Assembly (NCBI RefSeq): GCF_000374425.1
Contig: NZ_KB894360.1
Location: 1 to 64,000 of the forward strand
Source: Acinetobacter tjernbergiae DSM 14971 = CIP 107465
GTDB lineage: Bacteria > Pseudomonadota > Gammaproteobacteria > Pseudomonadales > Moraxellaceae
Reading direction: 5' to 3'
Length of the DNA stretch: 64,000 bases
The notes under the pieces were generated by a model, which worked only from the letters and a program-made list of their open reading frames with translations, was not told the origin of the DNA and searched no databases. Both the position numbers and the translations under genes were made by a program. Positions 34,071 to 44,111 of the stretch are shown here, piece by piece (position 1 is the stretch's first letter; each line of letters starts with the position of its first letter).

Positions 34071-35099
34071 TTAATAGTAATAGTGATTAGGTTTTGCATG
34101 CAAAAATGCAGGGATTAGACCTGTGAGTGCAGCGCGAATATCTGCACGCTCATTAATCAATTGATGTGAACCTTCTTCTAACATCAATAACGTCTGCAAT
34201 CTAAACTTACGGCGAATATATTCAATGTTATAACGCCAATCAACCGTTTGGTCGAGTGCGCCTTGAGCTAACCAAACAGGAATCCGACATGCTGGTCGTT
34301 GCTCCATCTCCAACATCCATTTTGACATCGCAAGAATCCAATCCATTCCCATCATTCGAGGTTGAAGTGGATCAGTTAAACGAATAAATCTCAAAAATTC
34401 AGGATTATGATTGTTCCGACGGAAATGTCGTGGCACTTGGCTTTTAATACGGCGAATAATTCCTAAACCAACAGAGTTGTGCCACCAAGCTGTTTTTGCT
34501 GGACGAATCAAGGGAGATAATAACAATACACGATCTACGATTGGATCTTCTCGACGTTCAGCGAACTCAAGTAAATGATGCATCCAAATTGCACCGCCTG
34601 TACTTTGCCCTATCCCCAACCATGGTCTTGGTAATTGTTTTGCACTACGAACCACATCATAAACCGCATGTAATACTTGCTGATAATGATCAAAATTTTG
34701 AATACTGGCAGGAGAACCATTACTTAAACCATGTCCTGGAAGATCGTAAGTAACAACACTAAATCCTTGCTCAAGAATTTCTTTAATAATGGGCTGATAA
34801 ATCCCACTATGTTCCAAATACCCATGCAACAAACACACAGTACCCTGAACTTTTGCTTGTGTCGGCTGAAAAACTTGTACATGCAAACGGAATAAAGGCA
34901 TTTCTACATAGCCTTGCCAATGCTCACAATCAAGTAAATGTAAACCGTAAAGTTTTCGATATGCTTGTAAGGCTTTTGAAGGTTCTGTTAGTGTTGATAA
35001 ATCAAGAGGCTCTAACAGTTGAGGCGTTGTTTCTCGATTCGGAATCGGTAAATCAAGTTGTTTTAAAATTGTCGGATTTAAAAAGGGAATATTAGACAT
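34071..35099 (-). CDS. Alpha/beta hydrolase (monoacylglycerol lipase-like)
   Basis: A 342-residue hydrolase of the Hydrolase_4/S33 group. It has LLHGYLEHSGIY, the strand-turn YDLPGHGLSNG, the nucleophile elbow GIGQSTGGA (Gln where His is usual, Ser nucleophile), the Asp in QGALDQTVDW and the His in EEGSHQLINE. No signal peptide. The start is ATG 35099, one base after the upstream stop; a longer frame would run into that gene. It is the last gene of a minus-strand run with the YdcF-like gene, murB and the phosphatase. Substrate probably a lipid or other ester. Confidence 0.83.
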   Translation of the reverse strand: MSNIPFLNPTILKQLDLPIPNRETTPQLLEPLDLSTLTEPSKALQAYRKLYGLHLLDCEHWQGYVEMPLFRLHVQVFQPTQAKVQGTVCLLHGYLEHSGIYQPIIKEILEQGFSVVTYDLPGHGLSNGSPASIQNFDHYQQVLHAVYDVVRSAKQLPRPWLGIGQSTGGAIWMHHLLEFAERREDPIVDRVLLLSPLIRPAKTAWWHNSVGLGIIRRIKSQVPRHFRRNNHNPEFLRFIRLTDPLQPRMMGMDWILAMSKWMLEMEQRPACRIPVWLAQGALDQTVDWRYNIEYIRRKFRLQTLLMLEEGSHQLINERADIRAALTGLIPAFLHAKPNHYYY

Positions 35100-35100
35100 A

Positions 35101-36234
35101 TTATGGTATCTCTCGACAATCACTTGAGCCAAACAGCGTATCACGAATCGTTGCAAGCATTTCATAGTTAGCACGACGACTATGATCATAGTTTTGTGCA
35201 CTTGGCTGCCAATCGGTCAAGGTTGTTGGCATCGGCGCATTTACAGGCACTGTTTCAATTCCATTAAGTGCGAATAAACGTCGCGTGCGTGGCATATGAT
35301 ATTCATCCGTGATCAAGATGATTGTTGGCGCCCCGCCTTTCTTTTGCAGTAATAATGAACTAAACCGAGAGTTTTCGCAGGTATTCATACTTCTATTTTC
35401 AAGAAGTTTTGCTTCAATACCTCGCTTTTTGAGCCAAGCTTGCATATAAGGTGCTTCTACACCACTCAATACAATAGGTAGCGGATATTGCTTTTCAACC
35501 TGTAAAGTTTTTTCCAAACGTAAGCGTGTATAGTTATTCACCACAATATCTTTGCCATTTGCACCAAGCGTCAAACCACCACCTAAAACCACAATTGCAT
35601 AGGGCTGGGCAACGCCTTGAGATTCATTCACACCATCTTTATTTTTTTTCAACTCCACCAAATCTTTATTGGTTTCATCTTTTTCATCCTGATCAATTGG
35701 CAATTCAACCGGATAAGTTTCTAAAAAAGCAACATACTTCCCCATTAATGCCTGATTATCAGGCGTATTCCACTGTAAGAACTCCATCGGTGTACTTGCT
35801 GCTACAGCAGAACGCTCTTGATCCTGTTCTGATTTCTCAGTCATTAATGGAATACTTGTTGGCTTATTTTCCTCTGCATTTTCACGCTCTTGCTCTTTGA
35901 TAATGAGTTGCTGTAGCAATTTATAACGCGCTTGGATTAACCTTAAATCTTCAGGTTTTTCAGATTGAAAGGTTTTTTCCATTAATTTTAGATACGCTTG
36001 TCGAGCAATCCACAAATTAGAGCCAGGCTCTAAAGTTTCATGTTCACTCAATGCCCCTGCTTTCTGACTTTGGGCAGCAACTTCATTCACATCTACAGGA
36101 ACAAAGTGATTTAAACCTTTAACAACCAATTGGGAATAAAATGGCGAATATAAAAAAAGTACAAAGCAGCCTAATGGTACAAATAATATGGTTATTATGC
36201 GTACCAAACCAACTATCCAACGTACTTTAGCCAT
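35101..36234 (-). CDS. YdcF/DUF218-family membrane protein
   Basis: A 377-residue protein with one N-terminal membrane segment (about residues 8-32), a long charged linker rich in Glu, Lys and Gln (about 90-200), and a C-terminal DUF218 domain (YAIVVLGGGLTLGANGKD, NYTRLRLEKTL, IVLSGV, ENRSMNTCENS, ILITDEYHMPRTRRLF). DUF218 proteins such as ElyC/SanA act in envelope synthesis, and murB lies directly upstream. The start is ATG 36234 with AGGA five bases upstream; the ATG at 36246 overlaps the murB stop and is the alternative. Biochemical role unknown. Confidence 0.8.
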   Translation of the reverse strand: MAKVRWIVGLVRIITILFVPLGCFVLFLYSPFYSQLVVKGLNHFVPVDVNEVAAQSQKAGALSEHETLEPGSNLWIARQAYLKLMEKTFQSEKPEDLRLIQARYKLLQQLIIKEQERENAEENKPTSIPLMTEKSEQDQERSAVAASTPMEFLQWNTPDNQALMGKYVAFLETYPVELPIDQDEKDETNKDLVELKKNKDGVNESQGVAQPYAIVVLGGGLTLGANGKDIVVNNYTRLRLEKTLQVEKQYPLPIVLSGVEAPYMQAWLKKRGIEAKLLENRSMNTCENSRFSSLLLQKKGGAPTIILITDEYHMPRTRRLFALNGIETVPVNAPMPTTLTDWQPSAQNYDHSRRANYEMLATIRDTLFGSSDCREIP

Positions 36235-36242
36235 AAAATTCC

Positions 36243-37277
36243 TCATGCATGATGAGCTTGGATCAAACCTTGTTCACTATATAACACAGGTTCAGGTTCT
36301 AACTGAATATTAAACTTTTGTTTTACATCACTTTGTACAGTTTGGTAGGTGTTTTTTACATCCGCCAGTGTAGCATCTGCATAATTCACCAAAACCAATG
36401 CCTGTTTATGAAACATTCCAACTGAACCCAATTGTTTACCTTTCCAGCCTGTTTGATCAATCAACCAACCCGCAGCCACTTTAACATTGCTATTTGCTTG
36501 TAAATAATGGGGAATATTTGGAAATTGTTGAGAAATTTTGTCAAATTCTGCGGCTGTCAAAATTGGGTTTTTAAAAAAGCTTCCAACATTCGGGTATTCT
36601 TTGGGATTTGGCAATTTACTTTGACGAATATGAATCACTTGATTTTGTAAGTTTTCTGCCGTTTGATCATCACCAACAGCTTGTTTAAGATCGCCATAAC
36701 TCAGCTTCAAATCCGCTTTTCTTAATAGTTTGAAGGTGACACTAACGATGATATAGCGATTTGGATGATCTTTAAAAATACTATGTCGATAAGCAAAATG
36801 GCAATCCTGTGGTGAAATCGAGTTAAACTGTTTGAGTTCACGATCATAGACTTGTACAGATTCGATAAACTCACCCACTTCAACGCCGTAAGCACCAATA
36901 TTTTGTACAGGAGATGCGCCGACTAAACCAGGAATCAAAGCAAGATTTTGTAAACCAAACCACTGCTGCTGTGTACTATACAAAACAAAATCATGCCAAA
37001 CTTGACCCGCACCTACTTTGACCGTAATCGTATTTTCGTCTTCAGCAACTACATCAATACCTTGAATGTTTAAATGCAAAACTAAAGCTTGAATATGTTG
37101 TGACAACAGCACATTACTGCCACCAGATAAAATCAATACATTCAAATGTTGTTGTTCAGCAAATGCTAAAGCATCAATTACATCACTTGGCTGATTGATC
37201 TGCACATAATGCGAAGTCATCGCATTCAGATTTAAGGTATTTAAGTTTTTAAGCTGAACCTGTTCGTGTACACGCAT
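36243..37277 (-). CDS. murB: UDP-N-acetylenolpyruvoylglucosamine reductase
   Basis: A 344-residue FAD enzyme of peptidoglycan synthesis making UDP-N-acetylmuramate. It has the FAD-binding [42 protein letters not shown] (active-site Arg/Tyr region), [13 protein letters not shown] with the catalytic Ser, and [13 protein letters not shown]. This is the E. coli-type (type I) MurB length. It lies 16 bases after the phosphatase gene, and its stop overlaps a possible ATG of the YdcF-like gene. Confidence 0.95.
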   Translation of the reverse strand: MRVHEQVQLKNLNTLNLNAMTSHYVQINQPSDVIDALAFAEQQHLNVLILSGGSNVLLSQHIQALVLHLNIQGIDVVAEDENTITVKVGAGQVWHDFVLYSTQQQWFGLQNLALIPGLVGASPVQNIGAYGVEVGEFIESVQVYDRELKQFNSISPQDCHFAYRHSIFKDHPNRYIIVSVTFKLLRKADLKLSYGDLKQAVGDDQTAENLQNQVIHIRQSKLPNPKEYPNVGSFFKNPILTAAEFDKISQQFPNIPHYLQANSNVKVAAGWLIDQTGWKGKQLGSVGMFHKQALVLVNYADATLADVKNTYQTVQSDVKQKFNIQLEPEPVLYSEQGLIQAHHA

Positions 37278-37293
37278 ATTAAATTAAACCCGA

Positions 37294-37806
37294 TTACCCT
37301 GCTTTCATCTGCTTTTTAAAAATATTGACCCATGCTTGGCTACTTGATTCACATTGATCAAGCACTCGATCAAAACCATCTGCCCCACCATAATAAGGGT
37401 CTGGAACTGCTTGCTGTGTAAAACGAGGATCATGTTCACTCATCAAAGCAATTTTGGCTCTTATCCGCCCAACACCAAATTGACGGACAGCTTTAGACAT
37501 GAGTACCTGAATATTCTCAAAATTTTCATGATCCATCGCAAGCATCAGGTCAAACTCAACAAAATCATTTAAGCTAATTTGTCTTGCTCGTAAAGTAGAT
37601 AAATCATAGCCACGCTTTATGGCATGCTTCTGACTACGTAAATCAGGTGCTTTGTTTGGGTGATAATTACTTGTCCCTGCTGAATCGACAACAATATCAA
37701 GACTATGCGCATCACAATAATGTCTGAGAATTGCCTCTGCTGTTGGAGAACGGCAAATATTTCCTAAACAGACACATAACACCTTATACGGCGTTTTGGA
37801 CAGCAT
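37294..37806 (-). CDS. Low-molecular-weight protein-tyrosine phosphatase
   Basis: A 170-residue cytoplasmic phosphatase with the active-site loop CLGNICRSP near the N-terminus (CX5R), DSAGTSNYHPNKAPD, and the general-acid Asp in VPDPYYGG. The start is ATG 37806, preceded by GAGGTG; the in-frame GTG at 37812 is part of that site. No Wzc-type kinase or capsule genes are adjacent, so its substrate may not be capsule machinery here. It heads the run murB-YdcF-hydrolase and is divergent from the alcohol dehydrogenase gene. Confidence 0.9.
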   Translation of the reverse strand: MLSKTPYKVLCVCLGNICRSPTAEAILRHYCDAHSLDIVVDSAGTSNYHPNKAPDLRSQKHAIKRGYDLSTLRARQISLNDFVEFDLMLAMDHENFENIQVLMSKAVRQFGVGRIRAKIALMSEHDPRFTQQAVPDPYYGGADGFDRVLDQCESSSQAWVNIFKKQMKAG

Positions 37807-37923
37807 AATCACCTCAAAATTACACTTTTTAAGAGAGTCTTATGTTAATTTATTTGGACAATGAAACCTATAGCCACATGATATAAAAATGTTGTATTTA
37901 TTATGAAAAATAAGGATGTATGT

Positions 37924-39084
37924 ATGAACTCATTTCAGTTTCAAACCGTTCCCAACATCATCGCGGGGCTAGGTTCTATACAAGAACTTAAAAATGTTTT
38001 AACTCAGAAAGACTATCATAAAGCCTTATTGGTTACTGATACAGGTATGATTCAACATCAACTGCACCTACCAATCTTAAAGATTTTAGAACAAATCAAG
38101 CTTAAACATATTATTTATTCGGATATCCAAGCTGACCCAGCTGAACACATTGTGTTAGAAGCGGTTGATTTTGCAAAACAAGAGAAAATTGATGTCATCA
38201 TTGGTTTCGGTGGTGGCAGCTCGATGGATGTTGCTAAGATCATTGCCTTACTTGCTCATCCCGAACAGCAGCAACATCTGAGTGAAATATATGGCGTTAA
38301 TCAAGCCCAAGCACCTCGTTTGCCCCTCATACTAATCCCAACAACTGCTGGAACAGGCTCGGAAGTCACCCCGATCTCGATCGTAACCACTGGCGCAACC
38401 ACAAAAATGGGCGTGGTTTCTCCAATTCTATATGCAGATGTCGCAATTTTAGATGCAACATTTACGCAAGGCTTACCTGCTCATATCACAGCGGCAACAG
38501 GTATTGATGCAATGGTTCATGCTATAGAAGCCTATACCTCCAATATCAAAAAGAACTTTTATGCAGATATATTGGCTAAAAATGCACTGAAATTATTGAA
38601 TCACAATTTAACAAAAGTATTAAAAAATGGAGCTGATCTAGAAGCACGGCAAAATATGTTGGTCGGTTCCATGTTAGCGGGTCAAGCATTTGCGAATGCG
38701 CCCGTGGGTGCTGTTCATGCACTCGCTTATCCACTAGGTGGGCACTTCCATCTTTCACATGGACATAGCAATGCTTTGGTGCTTGTGGAGGTGTTAAAAT
38801 TTAATGCCCCTAAAGCTAAGCAATATTATGCAGAACTCATGCAACTGTTAGATCCACGTAGTACAGGCTGTACGGATGGTTTGTGTGATCTATTTATTGA
38901 TCATATGCAAAACCATTTAGATCAGAGTGGTTTAACCTTAAAATTAAAGAACTTAGATATTCCTGAGGCAAAACTTCCTCAACTCGCAAAGGATGCTTTG
39001 CTACAAACCAGACTCTTGCAAAATAATCCAAGAGAACTAACCGAACAAGATGCGTTACAGATTTATCAGGCGATTTATGCATGA
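37924..39084 (+). CDS. Iron-dependent alcohol dehydrogenase family protein
   Basis: A 386-residue group III dehydrogenase. It has the NAD(P)-binding VIIGFGGGSSMDVAKI, PTTAGTGSEVTPISIV, and metal ligands expected in DAMVHAIEAYTS and HALAYPLGGHFHLSHGHSNAL. The start is ATG 37924 with AAGGAT about seven bases upstream; a frame extending to 37903 is weaker. The last bases overlap the thioesterase start (ATGA), so the two are coupled. Substrate unknown: maleylacetate reductase, lactaldehyde and other alcohol enzymes share this fold. Confidence 0.9.
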   Translation: MNSFQFQTVPNIIAGLGSIQELKNVLTQKDYHKALLVTDTGMIQHQLHLPILKILEQIKLKHIIYSDIQADPAEHIVLEAVDFAKQEKIDVIIGFGGGSSMDVAKIIALLAHPEQQQHLSEIYGVNQAQAPRLPLILIPTTAGTGSEVTPISIVTTGATTKMGVVSPILYADVAILDATFTQGLPAHITAATGIDAMVHAIEAYTSNIKKNFYADILAKNALKLLNHNLTKVLKNGADLEARQNMLVGSMLAGQAFANAPVGAVHALAYPLGGHFHLSHGHSNALVLVEVLKFNAPKAKQYYAELMQLLDPRSTGCTDGLCDLFIDHMQNHLDQSGLTLKLKNLDIPEAKLPQLAKDALLQTRLLQNNPRELTEQDALQIYQAIYA

Positions 39085-39524
39085 CCAAACCTATTTTAAA
39101 AACACGAGAGCAATTTAAGTTTTTCTTCCCGATCCAAACTCGTTGGGCAGATAATGATATTTATGGTCATGTGAATAACGTGACCTACTATAGCTATTTC
39201 GATACTGCGGCAAACTCATTACTGATTCAAAAAACGGGTTTTGATATTCACAATAGTAAAATTATAGGACTAGTTGTTGACTCTGCATGTAGTTTCTTAC
39301 AAGAGTTGTCATTTCCTGAAACAGTTGAAGTTGGCGTTGCGATTGGAAAAATCGGCAACTCCTCGCTTAGATATGAATTGGCCATTTTTAAACAAGATCA
39401 ATTTGAAGCGGCAGCACAAGGACATTTCGTGCATGTGTTTGTAGATCGTGAAAATCGAAAAAGTACAGCAATTCCTGAAAACATGCGAAATATTTTACAA
39501 GAATATCTTTTATCTATTTCTTAA
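39081..39524 (+). CDS. Acyl-CoA thioesterase (4HBT hotdog fold)
   Basis: A 147-residue hotdog protein with the 4HBT/YbgC-type active-site segment TRWADNDIYGHVNNVTYYSYFDTAAN, where the Asp is catalytic. It overlaps the dehydrogenase stop by four bases, indicating translational coupling, and is followed by a strong bidirectional terminator. Probably cleaves a CoA thioester produced in the same pathway as the dehydrogenase; the substrate cannot be named. Confidence 0.88.
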   Translation: MTKPILKTREQFKFFFPIQTRWADNDIYGHVNNVTYYSYFDTAANSLLIQKTGFDIHNSKIIGLVVDSACSFLQELSFPETVEVGVAIGKIGNSSLRYELAIFKQDQFEAAAQGHFVHVFVDRENRKSTAIPENMRNILQEYLLSIS

Positions 39525-39526
39525 AT

Positions 39527-39568
39527 AAACCTGCCGACATGATTGCTATAACCATGTCGGCAGGTTTT
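39527..39568. terminator. Bidirectional terminator, thioesterase / Ter cluster
   Basis: AAACCTGCCGACATG pairs perfectly with CATGTCGGCAGGTTT (15-bp stem, 11-base loop). T-runs follow on both strands. It closes the dehydrogenase-thioesterase unit from the left and the 17-gene Ter transcript from the right. Confidence 0.9.
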
Positions 39569-39579
39569 AACATTACTTT

Positions 39580-40161
39580 TTAGATATGTGGCAATACATA
39601 TGGCACGATATCTTGGAAAGTACGACCATGTACATTCTCACCAATCGCATGCATTTTCCACGCGTCATTATGGCGATAGATTTTCGCAATAATTAGACCT
39701 GTATGACCGCCTTGTGAAGACAATTTGTAACTCGCAATTTGTTGATTACTTGCTTGATCAACCAAACGACAGAATGCATTTTCTACTTTTTCAAAAGTTT
39801 GACCACGGAAACTACTCACCGTAAAAACCAATGATTTCACTTGACTTGGCACTTGCGTCAGATTCACACGAATAACTTCATCATCGCCATCACCCGCACC
39901 TGTGAGATTATCGCCAGAATGGGTAATACTGCCATCCTTACTGCGTAATTGCCCAAAATAAACAACATCGACAACTTGTTTATTCTCATCAAACAAAATC
40001 ACTGAGGCATCAAGGTCAATATCTGCACTACCACCACCAAAACCTAAAAAGCCTTTACTCTTGGCAACATCCCAACCAACACCAAGAAAAATTTGTTGTA
40101 AGCTGCTACCATCTGCTTTTTGCAAATTGATTTTTTGCCCTTTTTCTAAATTAATCGCCAT
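39580..40161 (-). CDS. TerD-domain protein, TerZ-like (last gene of Ter cluster)
   Basis: A 193-residue TerD-fold protein. It starts MAINLEKGQKINL like its paralogues and has the calcium-binding acidic motifs DIDLDASVILFD and GDNLTGAGDGDDE, with an extra GFLGFGGGSADID insertion as in TerZ/TerX-type members. The start is ATG 40161 (the adjacent ATG at 40164 is also possible), with GAGGA upstream; longer frames reach into the AIM24 gene. TerD proteins bind Ca2+ and take part in tellurite, phage and pore-colicin resistance in known ter operons. It lies just before the shared terminator. Confidence 0.87.
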   Translation of the reverse strand: MAINLEKGQKINLQKADGSSLQQIFLGVGWDVAKSKGFLGFGGGSADIDLDASVILFDENKQVVDVVYFGQLRSKDGSITHSGDNLTGAGDGDDEVIRVNLTQVPSQVKSLVFTVSSFRGQTFEKVENAFCRLVDQASNQQIASYKLSSQGGHTGLIIAKIYRHNDAWKMHAIGENVHGRTFQDIVPYVLPHI

Positions 40162-40214
40162 CATTAAGTCCTCTTTGTTAAATGAATGTTTTAAATGATT
40201 TTTCGTTGTAAAAA

Positions 40215-40928
40215 TTACTGATTTGAACGTGGACTCAATTTGCTTTGTAACCATGCAAGAAGATTTTGGCGATTACGCGAACAAATAACAACTTTGCCTT
40301 TACCTGAAAAACGTAACACCATACCCTCACCACTCATGACACTATTCATCAAATTACCTAAGAGTCCACTACTCTGTGAGGTAGAAACAGATAAACTGTA
40401 ATTTAGGCGTGAATCCCAACACACGACATGACCGTTATCAATAATTACATCTTTATTCGGCTCAACTTCTAGCTCAAATAAAGTCCCACACCCCGAGACG
40501 ACAACTTGCCCCTGTCCACTGGTTTCCATCACCAAAAAACCACCTGTGTTTCCGAAAAATGCACCACCAATACTACTATTGAGCCTTGCTTTAACTTCGA
40601 CAGAATCATGTGCCGCGACAAATGCTCCGTCACTCAGCAAGTACTGTGTTGCACCGACATCTAAGATTTGCATATCACCATCGAGTGCAGCAGAAAGTAA
40701 ACAATCCCCATCTCCGCGTACCGCTTCAATATGTTGTTGAAATAATGATTCATCATTAGCAAAACGGCGCAATAAGGATTGCATTAAACCTCCTTGTAAA
40801 CGTCCTTTGAGTTCCAATGAATCTTCCATCATCACCATGGCATTACTTTCACAATAAATCTTATCGCCACGGCGCATCGCAACATGTAAGAAAGGTTCTG
40901 GCGAACCGACTAAACTAAATTGAGCCAT
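40215..40928 (-). CDS. AIM24-family (TIGR00266-type) beta-rich protein
   Basis: A 237-residue protein of the AIM24 family: repeated beta segments, MRRGDKIYCESNAMVMME near the N-terminus, GGLMQSLLRRFANDESLF, GTLFELEVEPNKDVIIDNGHVVCWD and the late GEGMVLRFSGKGKVVICSRN. Members are widespread, often with TerD-fold genes, and have no settled biochemical role. The start MAQFSLVGS lies 12 bases after the VWA gene, so it is clearly in the Ter transcript. Confidence 0.85.
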   Translation of the reverse strand: MAQFSLVGSPEPFLHVAMRRGDKIYCESNAMVMMEDSLELKGRLQGGLMQSLLRRFANDESLFQQHIEAVRGDGDCLLSAALDGDMQILDVGATQYLLSDGAFVAAHDSVEVKARLNSSIGGAFFGNTGGFLVMETSGQGQVVVSGCGTLFELEVEPNKDVIIDNGHVVCWDSRLNYSLSVSTSQSSGLLGNLMNSVMSGEGMVLRFSGKGKVVICSRNRQNLLAWLQSKLSPRSNQ

Positions 40929-40940
40929 ATTATCTAATCC

Positions 40941-42233
40941 TTAATTCTCAATAATCTGATGTTGTTTTGCAGCTTTCAACCAATCAGGAAATTCTTCTAA
41001 CAACAATTCATATAGACGTTCATCTGAAACACTATCAATTCGATCTAAACTAAAAAAATTACAGTTATCAACCACTCGCCCTTTCAGATCATCTATTTTT
41101 TCTAATGCGCCGTAATCTCGCCCACCAATACCAACAAACTGCCAAAAAATTGGCAATTTTGCAGCTTGGGTTAAGATTTTTTGCATTTCTCTTCGACTGC
41201 CTACACCACCATCCGAAACAAAGAGTACAAAAGTGGGAATTTTATCTGTGAATTTTTGATAATAATCAATGACTGCCTCAATGGCTGGAATCTCTTGATT
41301 GAAGCGAGCGCCAACTTGCCAATTTTTCCAGCCTTGTTGGGTCGTATTAATAAAGTCATTTACATTGCTTAGTGTGACTTCATCTAGCTGTGTTGTTTTA
41401 GCTGCAAATGCCCAACACTCAAAGCTTCCATCATTATCAAAATGAATCGCTAAAGGCATTAAACGATTCACCACTTTCTGAACATCACCACGGCGATATT
41501 GTCCATCCATCGAACCAGATGCATCTAAAACGAGGGCAACACGAGCCGTTATTCCAAGTAAATTTTTCTTTTCTAACTGAACCAATGATTTTTTGGTCAA
41601 GTCAATAATCGAAGCATTGCCTGTTTTTTCTGCTTTTTCTAAAGACAATTTTTTCTTTAAATCAATATTGGTTAATGGTGGTAGGGTGACTTGAGGAGCA
41701 GTTTCTTCTGCAACTTCCCCACCAAAATGTTGAATCAATGCAGCCAAACCCGCACTAAAACCTTGCCCATTAGCAGCTAATCGCCAAATATTATCTTTGC
41801 GATAAATTTCGATCAGCATTGCAGCACGTTCCTGATCAAACATATGACCATCAAGCCTAAATTCAGCAACGACTTGCTGCTGTAAATTCAGGACGTGGAC
41901 TAAGATCTGTTGAGCCTGTGACATCACTGCCTGACCATCAATAGCAATGGTCATCACTAAATGCTGAATCGTCGACGGTAATTGTGTTAAATCAACCGAA
42001 AAACGACTAGACTGAGCTTGATTATCCGTTAATTGCACTGCTTGGCATGGCGTTTTAGGCTGATTATAGAACGTCATATAACGTTCATCGCTTAATTTAT
42101 ACGCTGGATCTAATCCAAAATTGGCGATATCTAAAGTAAAATTGGCTTGATATTGAATGTGAATATAAAAAGAACTTTGTCCTTGTAAAAGATCATCTAA
42201 TTTAATTTTTTGCCCACGAATTAAACTCAGCAT
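40941..42233 (-). CDS. TerD-like plus VWA-domain protein (TerF-like)
   Basis: A 430-residue protein. The N-terminal ~180 residues form a TerD-like domain, somewhat degenerate (FTLDIANFGLD, FRLDGHMFDQERAAMLIEIYRKDNIWRLAANGQGFSAGL). After a Lys-rich linker comes a von Willebrand A domain with an intact MIDAS motif (VLDASGSMDG) and FVLFVSDGGVGSRREM. This matches TerF-type architecture. The start is ATG 42233, aligned with the TerA paralogue; a TTG at 42242 would sit nearer an AGG. VWA MIDAS sites bind divalent metal and usually scaffold partners. Confidence 0.85.
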   Translation of the reverse strand: MLSLIRGQKIKLDDLLQGQSSFYIHIQYQANFTLDIANFGLDPAYKLSDERYMTFYNQPKTPCQAVQLTDNQAQSSRFSVDLTQLPSTIQHLVMTIAIDGQAVMSQAQQILVHVLNLQQQVVAEFRLDGHMFDQERAAMLIEIYRKDNIWRLAANGQGFSAGLAALIQHFGGEVAEETAPQVTLPPLTNIDLKKKLSLEKAEKTGNASIIDLTKKSLVQLEKKNLLGITARVALVLDASGSMDGQYRRGDVQKVVNRLMPLAIHFDNDGSFECWAFAAKTTQLDEVTLSNVNDFINTTQQGWKNWQVGARFNQEIPAIEAVIDYYQKFTDKIPTFVLFVSDGGVGSRREMQKILTQAAKLPIFWQFVGIGGRDYGALEKIDDLKGRVVDNCNFFSLDRIDSVSDERLYELLLEEFPDWLKAAKQHQIIEN

Positions 42234-42320
42234 ATGACACAATTGCCTATTTTTTCATTTATATTTTATAGTAATGATCAGAAGACAATACCGAAGTATC
42301 ATCCTCTGATATGGGATCAA

Positions 42321-42896
42321 TTATACAGCTACACCAAAAGATGCTGCTAAAGGTCCTAAACCACCTGCAAAACCTTGACCAATGGCACGGAATTTCCATT
42401 CGCTACCATTTTTATATAGTTCACCAAAAATCATTGCTGTTTCTGTGCTGCTATCTTCAGATAAGTCATAACGTGCGATTTCACTACCACCTGCATCATT
42501 ACAGACACGGATATAAGCATTTGCAACTTGACCAAAGTTTTGGTTACGCCCTTGACCATCATAAATAGTCACTGCAAAAATCACTTTAGCAACATCCGCT
42601 GGGACTTTACTTAAATCAACGCTCAGTGTCTCATCATCGCCTGCGCCTTCGCCAGTACGGTTGTCACCATTGTGTACGACTGAACCATCAGATGATTTTA
42701 AGTTATTAAAGAAAATAAAATCATTATCAGCACGTACTTTACCGCTTTCAGTGACAAGAAATGCAATCGCATCTAAGTCAAATGCTTGACCATCAGTTAC
42801 ACGAGGATTCCAACCCAAACCTACTGTCGTTTTGGTAATTCCAGGGGCTTCTTTTGTTAAACTAACATTTCCGCCTTTGGTTAGACTAATTGCCAT
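42321..42896 (-). CDS. terD: Tellurium resistance protein TerD
   Basis: A 191-residue canonical Ter[47 protein letters not shown] (Ca2+-binding acidic cluster), [23 protein letters not shown], and [23 protein letters not shown]. Length equals E. coli/Serratia TerD. It has AAGGAG nine bases upstream. TerD proteins are thought to assemble at the membrane with TerC as a metal-sensing complex. It lies between the VWA gene and the DUF475 gene. Confidence 0.95.
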   Translation of the reverse strand: MAISLTKGGNVSLTKEAPGITKTTVGLGWNPRVTDGQAFDLDAIAFLVTESGKVRADNDFIFFNNLKSSDGSVVHNGDNRTGEGAGDDETLSVDLSKVPADVAKVIFAVTIYDGQGRNQNFGQVANAYIRVCNDAGGSEIARYDLSEDSSTETAMIFGELYKNGSEWKFRAIGQGFAGGLGPLAASFGVAV

Positions 42897-42980
42897 TGAA
42901 GTGTACTCCTTATTCTACTGTTCAAATAAATATTGATTCTCATTTGATATAACAGATTTTCTCTACTATATCTATATATT

Positions 42981-44063
42981 TTATGAAGATTTTGCTTGTC
43001 GCTTCTCATAAGCAATCGATGAAAAAATTGCCCAGATAATGAAAGCGACACCAATCAATCCAGTCACAACTTCAGGAACATGACCGCCTGTACCCGTATA
43101 AAGCATGATTGCAGCAAGAATACCAATCGCATACATTGCGCCATGCTCTAAGAATACAAATGCTTCTAATGTACCTTTCTCAACCAAATAAATCGTCATC
43201 GAACGGACAAACATTGCTCCGATTGCCAAACCAAGCATAATCACCACAACATCTGTGGTAATTGCGAATGCACCAATAACACCATCAAAACTAAATGATG
43301 CATCCAGTACTTCTAAGTAAAGGAATCCGCCAATACCTGCTTTTACAATCGTACTAGATGCGCCTGATGCTTTTGATTCATCCTGACTTTCATCACTTTC
43401 TTCTGTCTGACTACTTTCAAGTAAATGTCCTAATGCCTGAACACCGACATATACCACAATCCCCCAAATACCAGCTAAAGTCACCACAAGTTTAGTTTCC
43501 ATATCTACTAAACTCACCATAATCAGCAATGCAATCATGGCAACAAATACAGACATTGCAGGAACATTGGCAAGATTCGCTAATCGTGATTCCAACCAGT
43601 GAAACCAGTGCGTATCTTTTCCATCATCAAATAAGAAATTCAAGAAGACAAGCAATAAGAACATTCCGCCAAAAGCTGCAATTTCAGCATGGTGCGCAAG
43701 CAGTTTTTCTGAATAATGGACTGGGTCATTGAGCGCCATTTTAACAACATCAATCATTCCCATATCTGCTGTGATTGCAACAATCACAATTGGGAAAATC
43801 AAACGCATCCCAAATACAGCAATCAGAATACCGACCGTTAAAAATATCTTTTTCCAGAACTCATCCCAATGACGTAAGATCGAAGCATTCACCACTGCAT
43901 TATCAAAAGATAGAGAAATCTCCATCACTGCTAAAATGGCAGTAATTAATAAAACGCGAAGCATGGTTTGAATACCTGCCTCTGGTCCATGGCTGAATCC
44001 CCACCAAGCGGATAACGCTAAGCAGATTATCGTGAAAATAATTGAGAAACGAAAATGTTTCAT
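42981..44063 (-). CDS. DUF475/TerC-superfamily membrane protein
   Basis: A 360-residue integral membrane protein with about nine hydrophobic segments. The conserved acidic membrane motifs are EISLSFDNAVVNASIL and LEVLDASFSFDGVIGAFAIT, typical of the TerC superfamily, here of the DUF475 branch; a charged Ser/Glu/Asp loop (about 220-240) separates the halves. It should act as the membrane partner of the TerD proteins and may transport or sense metal ions. AAGGGA lies five bases before the ATG. Not the classic TerC, so no symbol is given. Confidence 0.9.
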   Translation of the reverse strand: MKHFRFSIIFTIICLALSAWWGFSHGPEAGIQTMLRVLLITAILAVMEISLSFDNAVVNASILRHWDEFWKKIFLTVGILIAVFGMRLIFPIVIVAITADMGMIDVVKMALNDPVHYSEKLLAHHAEIAAFGGMFLLLVFLNFLFDDGKDTHWFHWLESRLANLANVPAMSVFVAMIALLIMVSLVDMETKLVVTLAGIWGIVVYVGVQALGHLLESSQTEESDESQDESKASGASSTIVKAGIGGFLYLEVLDASFSFDGVIGAFAITTDVVVIMLGLAIGAMFVRSMTIYLVEKGTLEAFVFLEHGAMYAIGILAAIMLYTGTGGHVPEVVTGLIGVAFIIWAIFSSIAYEKRQAKSS

Positions 44064-44111
44064 TGTGTCCCTTTTGATAAAAATCTTATCGTCATGATTT
44101 AAAAATTAAAC

